Below are positions 42,655 to 52,575 of a stretch of 64,000 nucleotides of DNA, one piece after another. The position numbers were made by a program, and so were the translations under genes. Where the stretch lies: positions 62,001-126,000 of the forward strand of contig CALWRF010000040.1 in assembly GCA_944383885.1 (NCBI GenBank), in the 5' to 3' direction. The DNA comes from an uncultured Clostridia bacterium. Its GTDB lineage: Bacteria > Bacillota > Clostridia > Lachnospirales > Anaerotignaceae. Every line of letters starts with the position of its first letter. The first letter of the stretch is position 1. The notes below the pieces were generated by a model that was not told where the DNA came from, made no database searches, and saw only the letters and a list, made by a program, of their open reading frames with translations.

Positions 42655-43195
42655 AAGCCACCTCAAAACATTATTTACTTTAAATTAATTACTGTTATAT
42701 GTCAAAGCAGTCTATCTGTTTTATTATAATAAAACAAAATGATAATATCAAATTAAATGCGCATTTTTTTACAAAATTATGTTTCTTTGGCTAAATAACC
42801 GTAAACCGCGTATTGGAAGCTTTATAACCAAGTAATTTGCTGTTTGATTAATATCATTCGCAAATGCAGGCTTATTTAGTATTAAAATGCCCTTTAAAAT
42901 AATTTAAAAAGTGCTTCAATTTTTATTTATTTTTTCTTACTTTTCCAGCGCTCTGTAACTCTCACTAATTTTCCATTCATTCTTATATTTTCAGATGTTT
43001 ACTTACTTTTTATATCAAAATCCCCTGCCTTATTTAAAACGTCAGACTCTCTTTTAATAATTTTATCCTTTAAAATCTGTAAATTTAAGCAAACCGTTTT
43101 AATATTTGTCTGTAATAAATGCGTAGCATTATTAATTTACAGCAAAAAAGCCCGTGGATTACTCCACAGGCTTTTTAATAGTTTAAATAATTTAC
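42655..43195. other. Long AT-rich intergenic region
   Basis: 541 bases. It holds the ArsC/Spx-like promoter at one end (minus strand TTGACA 42705-42700, 17 bases, TAAAGT 42682-42677) and the TRAP operon terminator at the other (43146-43176). Between 42770 and 43130 there is no open frame with a ribosome site, no repeat and no strong hairpin. Confidence 0.6.
43146..43176 (-). terminator. Terminator of the TRAP transporter operon
   Basis: AAAAGCCCGTGGA (43146-43158) pairs with TCCACAGGCTTTT (43163-43175) with one mismatch, 20 bases past the dctM stop. Confidence 0.85.
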
Positions 43196-44485
43196 TTAAG
43201 CCGTCAGACCCATCATACGTGGTATAGTCATTGAGATAGCTGGTATGTATGTAATTATGAACAATGCAATGATATTTGCAATCAAGAGCCAAATAAGGGC
43301 TTTTGTAATCTCTTCGATTGAAGTTTTTGCAATACCACATGCAACGAAAAGGTTAACACCAAGAGGTGGTGTTGACATACCGATAGCAAGGTTAACTACC
43401 ATGATAATACCGAAGTGAACAGGGTCTACACCAAGCTGTGTAACAATTGGAAGGAAGATTGGTGTAAGGATGATGATAGCCGCTGTTGTCTCCATAAGAC
43501 ATCCAACAATAAGAAGAAGGATATTAATAAGGAGAAGGATAACAATTTTACTTGAGCTGACACTAAGCATAGCGGAAGCGATAACATCAGGAATACGTGC
43601 TGATGTAAGAATCCAGCCGAAACCAGCTGCAGATGCTATAATCATCATAACCATAGCTGTTGATTTACCTGCTGCCATGAAAAGCTCAGGAATCTTTCTG
43701 ATATCAAGCTCTCTATGTATAACAAGACCAACAAGGAAACCGTACATAACGGCAACTGCGGCAGCCTCTGTCGGTGTGAAAATACCGCCGTAAATACCGC
43801 CAAGGATAATAACAGGCATTAAGAGTGCCCAGAAAGCTTTAATAAACTCTTTTGCAACATTAGTAATAGAGAATTTCTGTTTTACTTTTTCGCCGTATCC
43901 ATGTTTCTTAGCTGTAACAAATGTAACTATCATAAGAGCAAGACCAACTAAGATACCAGGACCGAAACCTGCTGCGAACAATGTAGCGATAGAAACGGAA
44001 CCTGAAACACCAAAGTTAACCATTGGGATTGAAGGAGGTATGATAACACCTATAGCTCCGGCAACTGACATAAGCGCTGCGGAGAAAGCTTTATCATAAC
44101 CAGCTTTTTCCATTTCAGGAATCATAATACCACCGATAGCGGCAACTGTAGCAGGACCTGAACCGGAAATAGCAGCAAAGAACATACATGTAAGAATAGC
44201 TGCCATACCAAGACCGCCAGGAAGCCAGCCAAGTATAGAGTTACAGAAGTTTATAAGACGTCTTGAAATACCACCTGTTTCCATAAGGTTACCAGCAACC
44301 ATGAAAAGTGGAACAGCAAGTGATGGGAAAGAGTCAGTTGCAGTAAACATTCTCTGAACAACAACTATAACAGGTGTGTTGCTTGCAAATGTAAGAGCAA
44401 CAAATGAAGAAGTTGTAAGAACTACCCAAATTGGGAAGCCGAGAATCGCAGTTATAGCGAAAGTTACAAATAAATACGTAGCCAT
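43196..44485 (-). CDS. dctM: TRAP transporter large permease (DctM)
   Basis: 429 residues, about 12 membrane helices, the ion-transporting subunit of a tripartite ATP-independent periplasmic-type (here cell-surface) transporter. Family segments: IPLFMVAGNLMETGGIS (~58-74), AAISGSGPATVAAIGGIMIPEM (~96-117) and a late NLAIGMSTPPLGVNLFVAC. Transport is driven by a sodium gradient in known cases. Its ATG overlaps the dctQ stop by one base. Third gene of the operon. Confidence 0.96.
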   Translation of the reverse strand: MATYLFVTFAITAILGFPIWVVLTTSSFVALTFASNTPVIVVVQRMFTATDSFPSLAVPLFMVAGNLMETGGISRRLINFCNSILGWLPGGLGMAAILTCMFFAAISGSGPATVAAIGGIMIPEMEKAGYDKAFSAALMSVAGAIGVIIPPSIPMVNFGVSGSVSIATLFAAGFGPGILVGLALMIVTFVTAKKHGYGEKVKQKFSITNVAKEFIKAFWALLMPVIILGGIYGGIFTPTEAAAVAVMYGFLVGLVIHRELDIRKIPELFMAAGKSTAMVMMIIASAAGFGWILTSARIPDVIASAMLSVSSSKIVILLLINILLLIVGCLMETTAAIIILTPIFLPIVTQLGVDPVHFGIIMVVNLAIGMSTPPLGVNLFVACGIAKTSIEEITKALIWLLIANIIALFIITYIPAISMTIPRMMGLTA

Positions 44486-44985
44486 TATTCAGCAGCCTCC
44501 TTTTTATCATCTTTATTTAAGTTCTTAATAGCTTCAATAATATCCTGCACGTATCTGATTATGAAGAATATCATACCAATAGGAATAGCTGCATACATGT
44601 AGCCCATTGGTATACGCATAGCAGGTGAAAGCTGATTTTTAGAAAGCTGTGTCTGAACAATGTCAAAACCATACTTGCAGATAAATGCGCAAAGTATTAA
44701 GCTGGCAATCATAACAATTATGTTAAGAATTTTCTGCGCTTTTTTAGGAAGAAGAAGAGTAAAAGCTTCAACACCAATGTGAGCGCCAAGTCTTACACCA
44801 TAAGCTCCGCCTATGAAAGATGTCCAAACAAGGAGATATCTTGATAACTCCTCAGACCATGGCAGAGAGCTTTTTAATATGTAACGGCATACAACCTGCC
44901 AGAAGATAACAACTGACATTACGAGAAGCGTTACAACACATACATAACCTTCGAAATTGTTTAAAAATTTCTTTAAACCGTCCAA
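44485..44985 (-). CDS. dctQ: TRAP transporter small permease (DctQ)
   Basis: 166 residues with four membrane helices (about 15-37, 49-68, 90-110 and 130-152). The conserved RYILKSSLPWSEELSRYLLVWTSFIGGAYGVR (~34-65) matches the DctQ family. It is the small integral subunit that pairs with DctM. Start is TTG at 44985, after GGAGGGG. It is separated from dctP by 345 bases containing a strong hairpin, so the permease genes may be expressed less than dctP. Confidence 0.94.
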   Translation of the reverse strand: MDGLKKFLNNFEGYVCVVTLLVMSVVIFWQVVCRYILKSSLPWSEELSRYLLVWTSFIGGAYGVRLGAHIGVEAFTLLLPKKAQKILNIIVMIASLILCAFICKYGFDIVQTQLSKNQLSPAMRIPMGYMYAAIPIGMIFFIIRYVQDIIEAIKNLNKDDKKEAAE

Positions 44986-45330
44986 AATGCCCCTCCTAAC
45001 CTTTTTAACACGTAACCAGCGTGATAAAAAGAATTCAATAAAAAATAACCTGATTAAAACTACTGAAAATAATTGCGTGTCATATTAAAATGACAAACTT
45101 GCTATTGCAAGAGCTCAAAATTCCATACAAGCACAAGAAAGAAGCACACTTCTTCTTTCCAAAGCTAATTAAATCAACTTGGGAAATCCACACACATTAA
45201 AATAAGATTAAAAATTGCATTTCTTTTAAAAAGCTGCCTGATTGTAAAGCTTCTCAGGCAGCTAAACCACAATATGTCAGGTTTTTAAGCCAAACAATAT
45301 GTAATAGAAATCAATAATTTAAGATTAAAA
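44986..45330. other. dctP-dctQ spacer with internal hairpins
   Basis: 345 bases, no gene. It holds the internal terminator-like hairpin at 45232-45263 and a second hairpin (GAAAGAAG 45137-45144 with CTTCTTTC 45152-45159). No consensus promoter for dctQM was chosen with confidence. Confidence 0.6.
45232..45263 (-). terminator. Internal terminator between dctP and dctQM
   Basis: AGCTGCCTGA (45232-45241) pairs perfectly with TCAGGCAGCT (45254-45263); the minus strand then reads TTTTT. Partial termination here would give more binding protein than permease, as expected for binding-protein-dependent importers. Confidence 0.75.
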
Positions 45331-46422
45331 TTACTCAACTGTTGCCATAACGTCGAGAACTCTCTGATAGATGTCAGGTGAAACCATACCGGCGCCATCT
45401 TTTATATATTCATCATATATAGGAGATGTAGCTTCCTGGAATGGAGCTTTATCAGGCTCGTTTGATTCCATGCCATCATTAATAAGTTCTTCAAGACCTG
45501 ATACATTCTGTTCATCAATCTGTTCTCTCTGGTAAGGAGATGCCTCTGTAGCTGCTTCCTGAACTGCTGTCTGATACTCAGCCGGCAAAGCGTCATAGTA
45601 ATCTTTAGCAATAAATACAGGTGTCGGGCTGAAGAGATGTCCTGTCATTGAGATGTATTTCTGAACTTCTTGGAATTTGTTTGTAGCAATGATTGGGACC
45701 GGATTTTCTTCCGCATCTATTGTACCCTGCTGGAGAGCTGTAAATACGTCGCCCATTGCCATAGGTGTAGGGTCAGCGCCCATAATCTGGAACGCAGCCA
45801 TGTGCATCTGGTTTTCCATTGTCCTAATCTTAATGCCTTTTAAGTCATCAGGAACTGTAATAGGTCTTACGTTGTTTGTAACATTTCTGAAGCCGTTTTC
45901 AAACCATGCAAGTCCTTTTAAGCCCTGATCCTCAACTGATGTGAGAATTTCCATACCAACTTCGCTGTCAAGTACTGTCCTTGCCTGCTCTGTTGTTGAG
46001 AATAAGAATGGAAGGTCAAAAACAAGGAAAGCGTCTGTAAAGCCAGCAAGTGGAGCTGTTGAAACGCATGTCATCTGAAGTGAACCTAACTGAAGTCCTT
46101 CAATAAGGTCACGCTCACTACCAAGCTGTGAGTTGTTGAATACGTCAAGAGTTACAGCGCCGTTTGTTTTTTCGCTTACAAGTTCGCCAATCTTATTCAT
46201 ACCTAAAGCGTATGGATGTGTATCAGGTACAGATGTGCCGGATATCATAGCATATTCTGCTTCGCCTGAAGCTGCTGAGCCTGAAGCGGAAGCTGAACCT
46301 GAGCCTGAAGCTGCTGCTGAACCCGAGCCAGATGCTGAACCACTGTCGCCAGAGCTGCATCCGGCAAATACACCTGCACAAAGAAGCGTAGCCATTGCAA
46401 TTGCTAAAACTCTCTTTTTCAT
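45331..46422 (-). CDS. dctP: TRAP transporter substrate-binding lipoprotein (DctP)
   Basis: 363 residues. Signal peptide with lipobox ending at Cys22 (CSSGDSG), then a Ser/Gly/Ala-only linker (~24-52), then the DctP fold from ~55. The substrate-carboxylate Arg lies in GIKIRTMENQMHMAAFQIMGADPTPMAMGDVFTALQQG (~193-230), and the WFENGFRNVTNN segment (~173) is conserved. Substrates of the family are C4-dicarboxylates, sialic acid, keto acids and others; sequence and context do not decide. It is the promoter-proximal gene, behind a ~249-nt structured leader. Confidence 0.95.
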   Translation of the reverse strand: MKKRVLAIAMATLLCAGVFAGCSSGDSGSASGSGSAAASGSGSASASGSAASGEAEYAMISGTSVPDTHPYALGMNKIGELVSEKTNGAVTLDVFNNSQLGSERDLIEGLQLGSLQMTCVSTAPLAGFTDAFLVFDLPFLFSTTEQARTVLDSEVGMEILTSVEDQGLKGLAWFENGFRNVTNNVRPITVPDDLKGIKIRTMENQMHMAAFQIMGADPTPMAMGDVFTALQQGTIDAEENPVPIIATNKFQEVQKYISMTGHLFSPTPVFIAKDYYDALPAEYQTAVQEAATEASPYQREQIDEQNVSGLEELINDGMESNEPDKAPFQEATSPIYDEYIKDGAGMVSPDIYQRVLDVMATVE

Positions 46423-46506
46423 CTAAAAACCTCCTAAAATTTTTTACCCTTATTTTTTTGGAAGCATTAAGCAAAGCCGGCAGTGTGAAACCATACTGCT
46501 TTATGT

Positions 46507-46590
46507 CAAAAAAGGCTGTTTAAATTAACCTGATATGCAAACCCTCAATTACATATAAAACGCAAATACGTTTTAATTAATCAAACAGCT
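46507..46590 (-). ncRNA. Candidate cis-regulatory RNA, part 2: three-way junction followed by a U tract (dctP leader)
   Basis: Read on the minus strand. An outer stem of about 15 bp (GCTGTTTGATTAATT at 46589-46575 with GGTTAATTTAAACAGC at 46530-46515, one bulge) encloses two hairpins: AAAACG/CGTTTT (perfect) and ATATGT/GCATAT around AATTGAGGGTTT. Six U follow at 46513-46508. A junction closed by a stem that ends in a U tract is the layout of an attenuator or riboswitch. It does not match any class I can recall. Structure drawn by eye. Confidence 0.55.
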
Positions 46591-46591
46591 T

Positions 46592-46670
46592 AATTTGTGT
46601 GAGCTGCTTCCAAGGCATTATTGTTAACTTATCTTGGTTAAAGTTCAACATAATGCCTATCTCACAAATT
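46592..46670 (-). ncRNA. Candidate cis-regulatory RNA, part 1: long 5' hairpin of the dctP leader
   Basis: Read on the minus strand. AATTTGTG(AG) pairs with (CT)CACACAAATT at the base. After an asymmetric internal loop (AT opposite TGGAAGCAG), AGGCATTAT pairs perfectly with ATAATGCCT, then GTT-AACTT with AAGTT-AAC, closing a ten-base loop. The 5' arm begins at the predicted transcription start of dctP, so it would be the very end of the mRNA. It could alternatively be a DNA operator. Confidence 0.55.
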
Positions 46671-46677
46671 TATTCAT

Positions 46678-46706
46678 ATTTTACACTAAATAGCTTTATT
46701 TTGCAA
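46678..46706 (-). promoter_or_regulatory. Sigma-A promoter of dctP-dctQ-dctM
   Basis: Minus-strand TTGCAA (46706-46701), 17 bases, TAAAAT (46683-46678). The predicted start near 46671 leaves a leader of about 249 nt before dctP, made of the two structured elements. Confidence 0.7.
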
Positions 46707-46920
46707 GTTAAAACTATACAAATTTTTAACGCAAATTTTTATATCATGTATATTGCTAATTCAAAAAGTTATAAAATAACAGATTTTTGCCGAAAAAGTT
46801 GTAAGAAAATAACTTTTGTATTTTATGCAAAAATAACATAAAAATCATCATTCCATATAGCATTATTATAATTAAGCATTGTGTTGATTATGAGTCTTTC
46901 TTACAATATGCCTTTTCAGC

Positions 46921-46948
46921 TTGTAAAATCGTTATTATCTGATAAAAT
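46921..46948 (+). promoter_or_regulatory. Sigma-A promoter of the pRiA4b ORF-3-type gene
   Basis: TTGTAA (46921-46926), 16 bases, TAAAAT (46943-46948), about 30 bases before the ATG at 46978. Confidence 0.6.
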
Positions 46949-46977
46949 ATAGTTATTGCAAAGAGAAGGAGAAAAAT

Positions 46978-48525
46978 ATGACTATAAACCAAACCGTTTT
47001 TAATTCCAAATTAATATTAAAAGTTTTTAATGTTTTTAATGATGAATTTAACAAGCTTATGGATATGTCCGAAGCGGACGAGGCTGAAATGCTTAATAAA
47101 ATCCTCCCGTCTTTGTTCAGAAAATGGTTTAATTCATCACTTATAGACGATACGCCTCTTACACCGGCTAACATTATAAAATCCCTTTCAGAAAAGTATA
47201 CGGCTTTTACAATACATAATGAAAAAAACAGCCAGCCAAATTACTGGGTTCTGTCTTCTGTTAAGGACACTTTGGCAGATAGTTTTTTTGTCAGAGATTT
47301 AAAAACACTCTGCGACCACTGTTTCCCAGCCGGTGAAATCCGCTTCGACAACCCTAATGATATATATGAATTATCCGATAAATTAGAAGGTATTTTTATT
47401 AAAGACGGATATTATGCCTCTTATCTGTCCCTTATGGCGCAGAAACTCGGTTTAATTCAGAAAATGCCTTCCATAAATACGGTTAAATATCAGAAAAACG
47501 ATTTGGCATATAATAATTTTTTCACGCTGCCGCCTTACGAGGCGCATAAAATACTGCTTAAAAACGCTGTGGAGATTTTTATTGAAAAAACAGCTTTCCA
47601 AACTCAGGCTCCCATTGGTGTTTTTCATGCTGACGATATAATAGACATTATCTCATCGACCTGTGTTACAGATGCCATATTTGCTTATATATACTCACTT
47701 ATGGGTTTTGATTTTGATAATATAGTTGAAATAGGCACCCAAAGCACACTAAGCGAGGACGATGAAGCTCTCGTTTCCTCAGTTCTCTATATGGGGATAT
47801 TAATAGATAAGTGGCTTATAACGCCTTTGGGCAGCTATATGGATATTTTAAGTCCGTACTATGCCTCGCCCTACAGTTTTTTTGAGGATTATGACTATTT
47901 AAGACCTGTCCTTACATCAGGCTGCGACCTTTCTGTAGAGCTTTTCGCGCCACCTAATTATTTTGTACTTACCGATAAAGGGGTTGATTTATTAGGCAAA
48001 AGGCAGGATAATTATACTAGTTATTCTTTAAACGGACATTTAACTGAAGATGACATTGATGAAGTAATTAATGCCTACCGCATATTTTTAAATATGCTTA
48101 AATCATCTACGGTTAAAAAATCAAAGGCAAAAAACATATTCAGCCTTAATGTCTCATTTAAAAACAACGCAGATATGTGGAAAATACTCGAGCTTGACTG
48201 CAACAGCACTTTAGAGAGCCTGAAAAATGAAATTGTAATGTATTTCGGCTTTTCAGACTCCAATAAATACAGTTTTGAGTATAAAAACAATATATACACG
48301 CCAGCTTCGGCTTTTAAAACAATTAATTCGGCAGAAAATGTAACTCTTTATTCATTGGGTATTGAAAATGGCAGCCAAATGATATATTCTGACGGGTTTG
48401 ACAAAACGCTTGACTTATTAATTGTTTCTTCCGGCATACTGCCTGCTGACTCAAACGCTGTATATCCGCGGCTTTACAGACAAAGCCATGATATAACCCA
48501 GCGTGAAAGAAGCGATGAGTTTTAA
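46978..48525 (+). CDS. Unknown protein with C-terminal pRiA4b ORF-3-like domain
   Basis: 515 residues. Residues ~1-370 are not recognised: soluble, helical, no signal peptide or membrane segment. Residues ~385-475 resemble the plasmid pRiA4b ORF-3 family: FSLNVSFKNNADMWKILELDCNSTLESLKNEIVMYFGFSDSNKYSFEY, then VTLYSLGIENGSQMIYSDGF, matching its beta strand/Trp/strand/amphipathic-helix order and the GD-x-YxYDFGD-like end. That family occurs in plasmids and transposon passengers but its biochemical role is unknown. GAAGGAG gives a good start. It lies 29 bases before a CobD-like gene in the same direction. Confidence 0.7.
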   Translation: MTINQTVFNSKLILKVFNVFNDEFNKLMDMSEADEAEMLNKILPSLFRKWFNSSLIDDTPLTPANIIKSLSEKYTAFTIHNEKNSQPNYWVLSSVKDTLADSFFVRDLKTLCDHCFPAGEIRFDNPNDIYELSDKLEGIFIKDGYYASYLSLMAQKLGLIQKMPSINTVKYQKNDLAYNNFFTLPPYEAHKILLKNAVEIFIEKTAFQTQAPIGVFHADDIIDIISSTCVTDAIFAYIYSLMGFDFDNIVEIGTQSTLSEDDEALVSSVLYMGILIDKWLITPLGSYMDILSPYYASPYSFFEDYDYLRPVLTSGCDLSVELFAPPNYFVLTDKGVDLLGKRQDNYTSYSLNGHLTEDDIDEVINAYRIFLNMLKSSTVKKSKAKNIFSLNVSFKNNADMWKILELDCNSTLESLKNEIVMYFGFSDSNKYSFEYKNNIYTPASAFKTINSAENVTLYSLGIENGSQMIYSDGFDKTLDLLIVSSGILPADSNAVYPRLYRQSHDITQRERSDEF

Positions 48526-48554
48526 TACTGTATACAAAAGAGGAGGTACTTTTA

Positions 48555-49649
48555 ATGGAAAAACTTATGCACATGCACGGCGGCGACCTTGACGCCATTG
48601 AAAAAAAATACGGCATACCAAAAAAAGAAATTATTGATTTCAGCGGAAATATAAACCCTTTAGGCTTTCCCGAAAGCGTAAAAAAAGCCTTAGCTGAAAA
48701 CCTTGATGTAATATCCGTATATCCCGATAAAAATTACACAGCTTTAAGGAAAAGCATAGCCGCATATACAGGCGCGGATTATGAGAACATAAAAGTCGGC
48801 AATGGTTCAACAGAGCTTATTTCAGTATTTATAAAATCCGTTAACGCCAGTAAATCAATAATATTAGGTCCGGCTTATTCTGAATATGAAAATGAGCTTA
48901 AAGTTTCCGGCAGTAAATTTGAATACTTTCCTTTAAAGGAAGAAGACAATTTTGAGGCTGACATTCCAAAACTAATTGATGCCCTTACCCCGGATATTGA
49001 CCTTTTTATTATGTGCAACCCAAATAACCCTACAGGAACAGCAATTACAGTAAGCCATCTTGAGGAAATACTTGCACACTGCAAAAAAAACAATACAGCT
49101 GTAATGGTTGATGAAACATATATTGAGTTCAGCGATAACTTAAAAGAAATATGCGCTATACCCCTTACATCAAAATACGACAATTTGTTTGTTATACGCG
49201 GTACAGCCAAATTCTTTGCAGCTCCTGGTCTGCGTCTTGGCTATGGAATATCCAGCAGCAAAAAATTCCATGAATTGCTGGCTAAAAACCAGAACCCGTG
49301 GTCTGTAAACAGTTTAGCAGAATTTGCAGGCGAGAGAATGTTCTCAGATAAAGAGTTTAACGAAAAAACTTGGAAATTAATTACAAGTGAAAGAAGGAAA
49401 GCCCTTGATGAGTTCAAAACTTGGAAAAACATAAAGGCTTACGAATCCAGCGCTAACTTCATACTTTTAAAACTTCTTACAGACAAAACAAGCGCCGCTG
49501 AAATATTTGAAAAAATGATAGCCAAAAAAATGCTTATACGCGACGCCGCAAGCTTTACATTCCTTAACGAGTCATATTTAAGATTCTGCATACTTTCACC
49601 TGAGCACAACAAAATGCTCATTGATGAGCTTAAAAAGATTGTTGAATAA
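48555..49649 (+). CDS. Class I/II aminotransferase, threonine-phosphate decarboxylase (CobD)-like
   Basis: 364 residues, fold type I PLP enzyme. The opening MHGGDLDAIEKKYGIPKKEIIDFSGNINPLGFP is the pattern of CobD and HisC-like relatives. CNPNNPTG (154-161), VDETYIEFSD (185-194) and the Schiff-base Lys219 in RGTAKFFAAPGLRLGYG are present. CobD makes (R)-1-amino-2-propanol phosphate for the cobalamin side chain; HisC transaminates histidinol phosphate. No cobalamin or histidine genes lie nearby, so the reaction is open. An AGAGGAGG site fixes the start. A perfect terminator follows. Confidence 0.85.
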   Translation: MEKLMHMHGGDLDAIEKKYGIPKKEIIDFSGNINPLGFPESVKKALAENLDVISVYPDKNYTALRKSIAAYTGADYENIKVGNGSTELISVFIKSVNASKSIILGPAYSEYENELKVSGSKFEYFPLKEEDNFEADIPKLIDALTPDIDLFIMCNPNNPTGTAITVSHLEEILAHCKKNNTAVMVDETYIEFSDNLKEICAIPLTSKYDNLFVIRGTAKFFAAPGLRLGYGISSSKKFHELLAKNQNPWSVNSLAEFAGERMFSDKEFNEKTWKLITSERRKALDEFKTWKNIKAYESSANFILLKLLTDKTSAAEIFEKMIAKKMLIRDAASFTFLNESYLRFCILSPEHNKMLIDELKKIVE

Positions 49650-49658
49650 TATAAACAC

Positions 49659-49688
49659 ACTGCCGTATTTTTCTGCGGCAGTTTTTAT
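49659..49688 (+). terminator. Terminator of the CobD-like gene
   Basis: CTGCCG (49660-49665) pairs with CGGCAG (49676-49681), followed by TTTTT. The rest of the gap 49689-49958 shows nothing coding; an 84-codon open frame there ends inside the gdhA terminator and is rejected. Confidence 0.85.
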
Positions 49689-49959
49689 TTTTCTGTATTG
49701 TTTTATATAAATAATCTTACCTTTATAAAAAAGCGTGTGTTATATTAAAAACTGCATTAAAAACACTGTCATTTTAAGCCGGCTTTGCAGTTTTATTTCT
49801 GCTATTGTTAATTTTTTAATACTTGGTAATTTGGAGCATTTCAGATTTTATACAAATATTTATTTAATATTTATATTAACAACAGCTGCTGCACCATGTT
49901 TTTTATCATGGTATTTTCTAAAAAACTATAAACAAACTGTTTTAGCTTTTTATACACAA

Positions 49960-49987
49960 AAAAGACACCGTTTATACGGTGTCTTTT
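49960..49987 (-). terminator. Terminator of gdhA
   Basis: AAAAGACACCGT (49960-49971) pairs perfectly with ACGGTGTCTTTT (49976-49987), 17 bases past the gdhA stop. Confidence 0.9.
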
Positions 49988-50003
49988 AGTTTATATTTAA
50001 TAA

Positions 50004-51356
<1,353 letters not shown>

Positions 51357-51400
51357 TTATATATATATCATTATAAACAAACAGTCTTTTCAATTAGGTA

Positions 51401-51429
51401 ATTATAAGCACTTTCCTTTCAAATAACAA
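51401..51429 (-). promoter_or_regulatory. Sigma-A promoter of gdhA
   Basis: Minus-strand TTGTTA (51429-51424), 17 bases, TATAAT (51406-51401), about 65 bases before the gdhA start codon. Confidence 0.75.
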
Positions 51430-51565
51430 TAGTTTTTTGCTTTTTCCAGAATTTTTTGATATATTTTACATATATAAACCAGCCTTAAAACCAATGTTTG
51501 TAAGTTTATAATCTAATGTTTTCGTTAGATATATTGTATATATTAGATATTAGGAGTTTAGTATT

Positions 51566-52489
51566 ATGCCTGAAAATGCAATGCCATATTACTCATTAAA
51601 TAATTTTTTTAAAAACAAATTCGGACAAAAAGTCATTAAGCTGTCATTAGACGGCGGGTTTACGTGCCCCAACCGCGATGGAAAAATAAGCCGTACAGGC
51701 TGTATTTTTTGCAGTAAAAACGGAAGCGGCGACTTTGCGGCAAAACGTACGCAAAGCATAGCTGAACAAATTGAAAGCCAGAAAGCTTTTTTAAGCAAAA
51801 AATGGCAAAAAGCTCTTTATATAGCCTACTTTCAGGCTTTTACAAACACATACGCGCCTGTTGAAGTTTTAGAAAGCAAATATCTGGAAGCCGTATCGCA
51901 AAAAGATATTGTAGGTCTTGACATAGCCACAAGACCCGACTGCATAGATGAAAATGTAGTCAGCCTTTTAAGCAAAATTTCAAAAAAAACTTATGTCTGC
52001 GTAGAGCTGGGGCTTCAAACGTCAAATGAAAAAACAGCTGAAATTATAAACCGCGGCTATAAAAATATTGTTTTTGAAAACGCCGTTAAACTTCTTAATT
52101 CAGCCGGTATAGATACAGTATGCCATATAATACTTAATCTGCCCGGCGAACATTACCATGATATGCTTAATTCAGTACAGTTTGCCTGCTTATGCGGCAT
52201 AAAAGGCATAAAGCTGCAAATGCTGAACATACTTAAAGGCACGCCCCTTGCCCAGATGTATTTAAAAGAGCCTTTTAAGCTTTTTACTCTTGATGAATAT
52301 ACTGATATTATAACCGACTTAATTGAATACATACCTGAAAATGTAGTTATACACCGCCTTACAGGCGATGGACCTAAAGACATATTAATCGAACCTATGT
52401 GGATATTGAACAAACGACTTGTGCTTAACACAATAAACAGGAAGATAAAGGAAAAAAATATTATTCAGGGCAGACATTTAGCTGAATAA
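51566..52489 (+). CDS. TIGR01212 family radical SAM protein (YhcC-like)
   Basis: 307 residues. The radical-SAM cluster is bound by Cys34, Cys46 and Cys49 in GFTCPNRDGKISRTGCIFC, the long-spaced CX11CX2C form of this family. Other conserved parts are YFQAFTNTYAP, LDIATRPDCIDENVVSLL and GLQTSNEKTAEIINRGY, with a C-terminal VIHRLTGDGP. The reaction is unknown; related Elp3-like enzymes modify tRNA. The start at 51566 has AGGAG. Upstream, TCTAAT/GTTAGA repeats near 51510-51550 may be regulatory. Confidence 0.92.
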   Translation: MPENAMPYYSLNNFFKNKFGQKVIKLSLDGGFTCPNRDGKISRTGCIFCSKNGSGDFAAKRTQSIAEQIESQKAFLSKKWQKALYIAYFQAFTNTYAPVEVLESKYLEAVSQKDIVGLDIATRPDCIDENVVSLLSKISKKTYVCVELGLQTSNEKTAEIINRGYKNIVFENAVKLLNSAGIDTVCHIILNLPGEHYHDMLNSVQFACLCGIKGIKLQMLNILKGTPLAQMYLKEPFKLFTLDEYTDIITDLIEYIPENVVIHRLTGDGPKDILIEPMWILNKRLVLNTINRKIKEKNIIQGRHLAE

Positions 52490-52575
52490 AAACTAAAAAC
52501 AAACATTTATTTGCTGTTGAGAATTGTCGAAAAGTATTATATAATATTTTTATCTATTTTTAGGGGGAATAATCT

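Noticed and set aside
46260..46350. Repetitive Ser/Gly/Ala coding stretch in dctP, first taken for a tandem repeat
   Set aside because: It is the flexible linker after the lipobox, common in clostridial lipoproteins; codons vary, so it is not a recent DNA repeat.
49735..49989. 84-codon hydrophobic frame between the CobD-like gene and gdhA
   Set aside because: GTG start without a ribosome site, and its last codons are the gdhA terminator hairpin.
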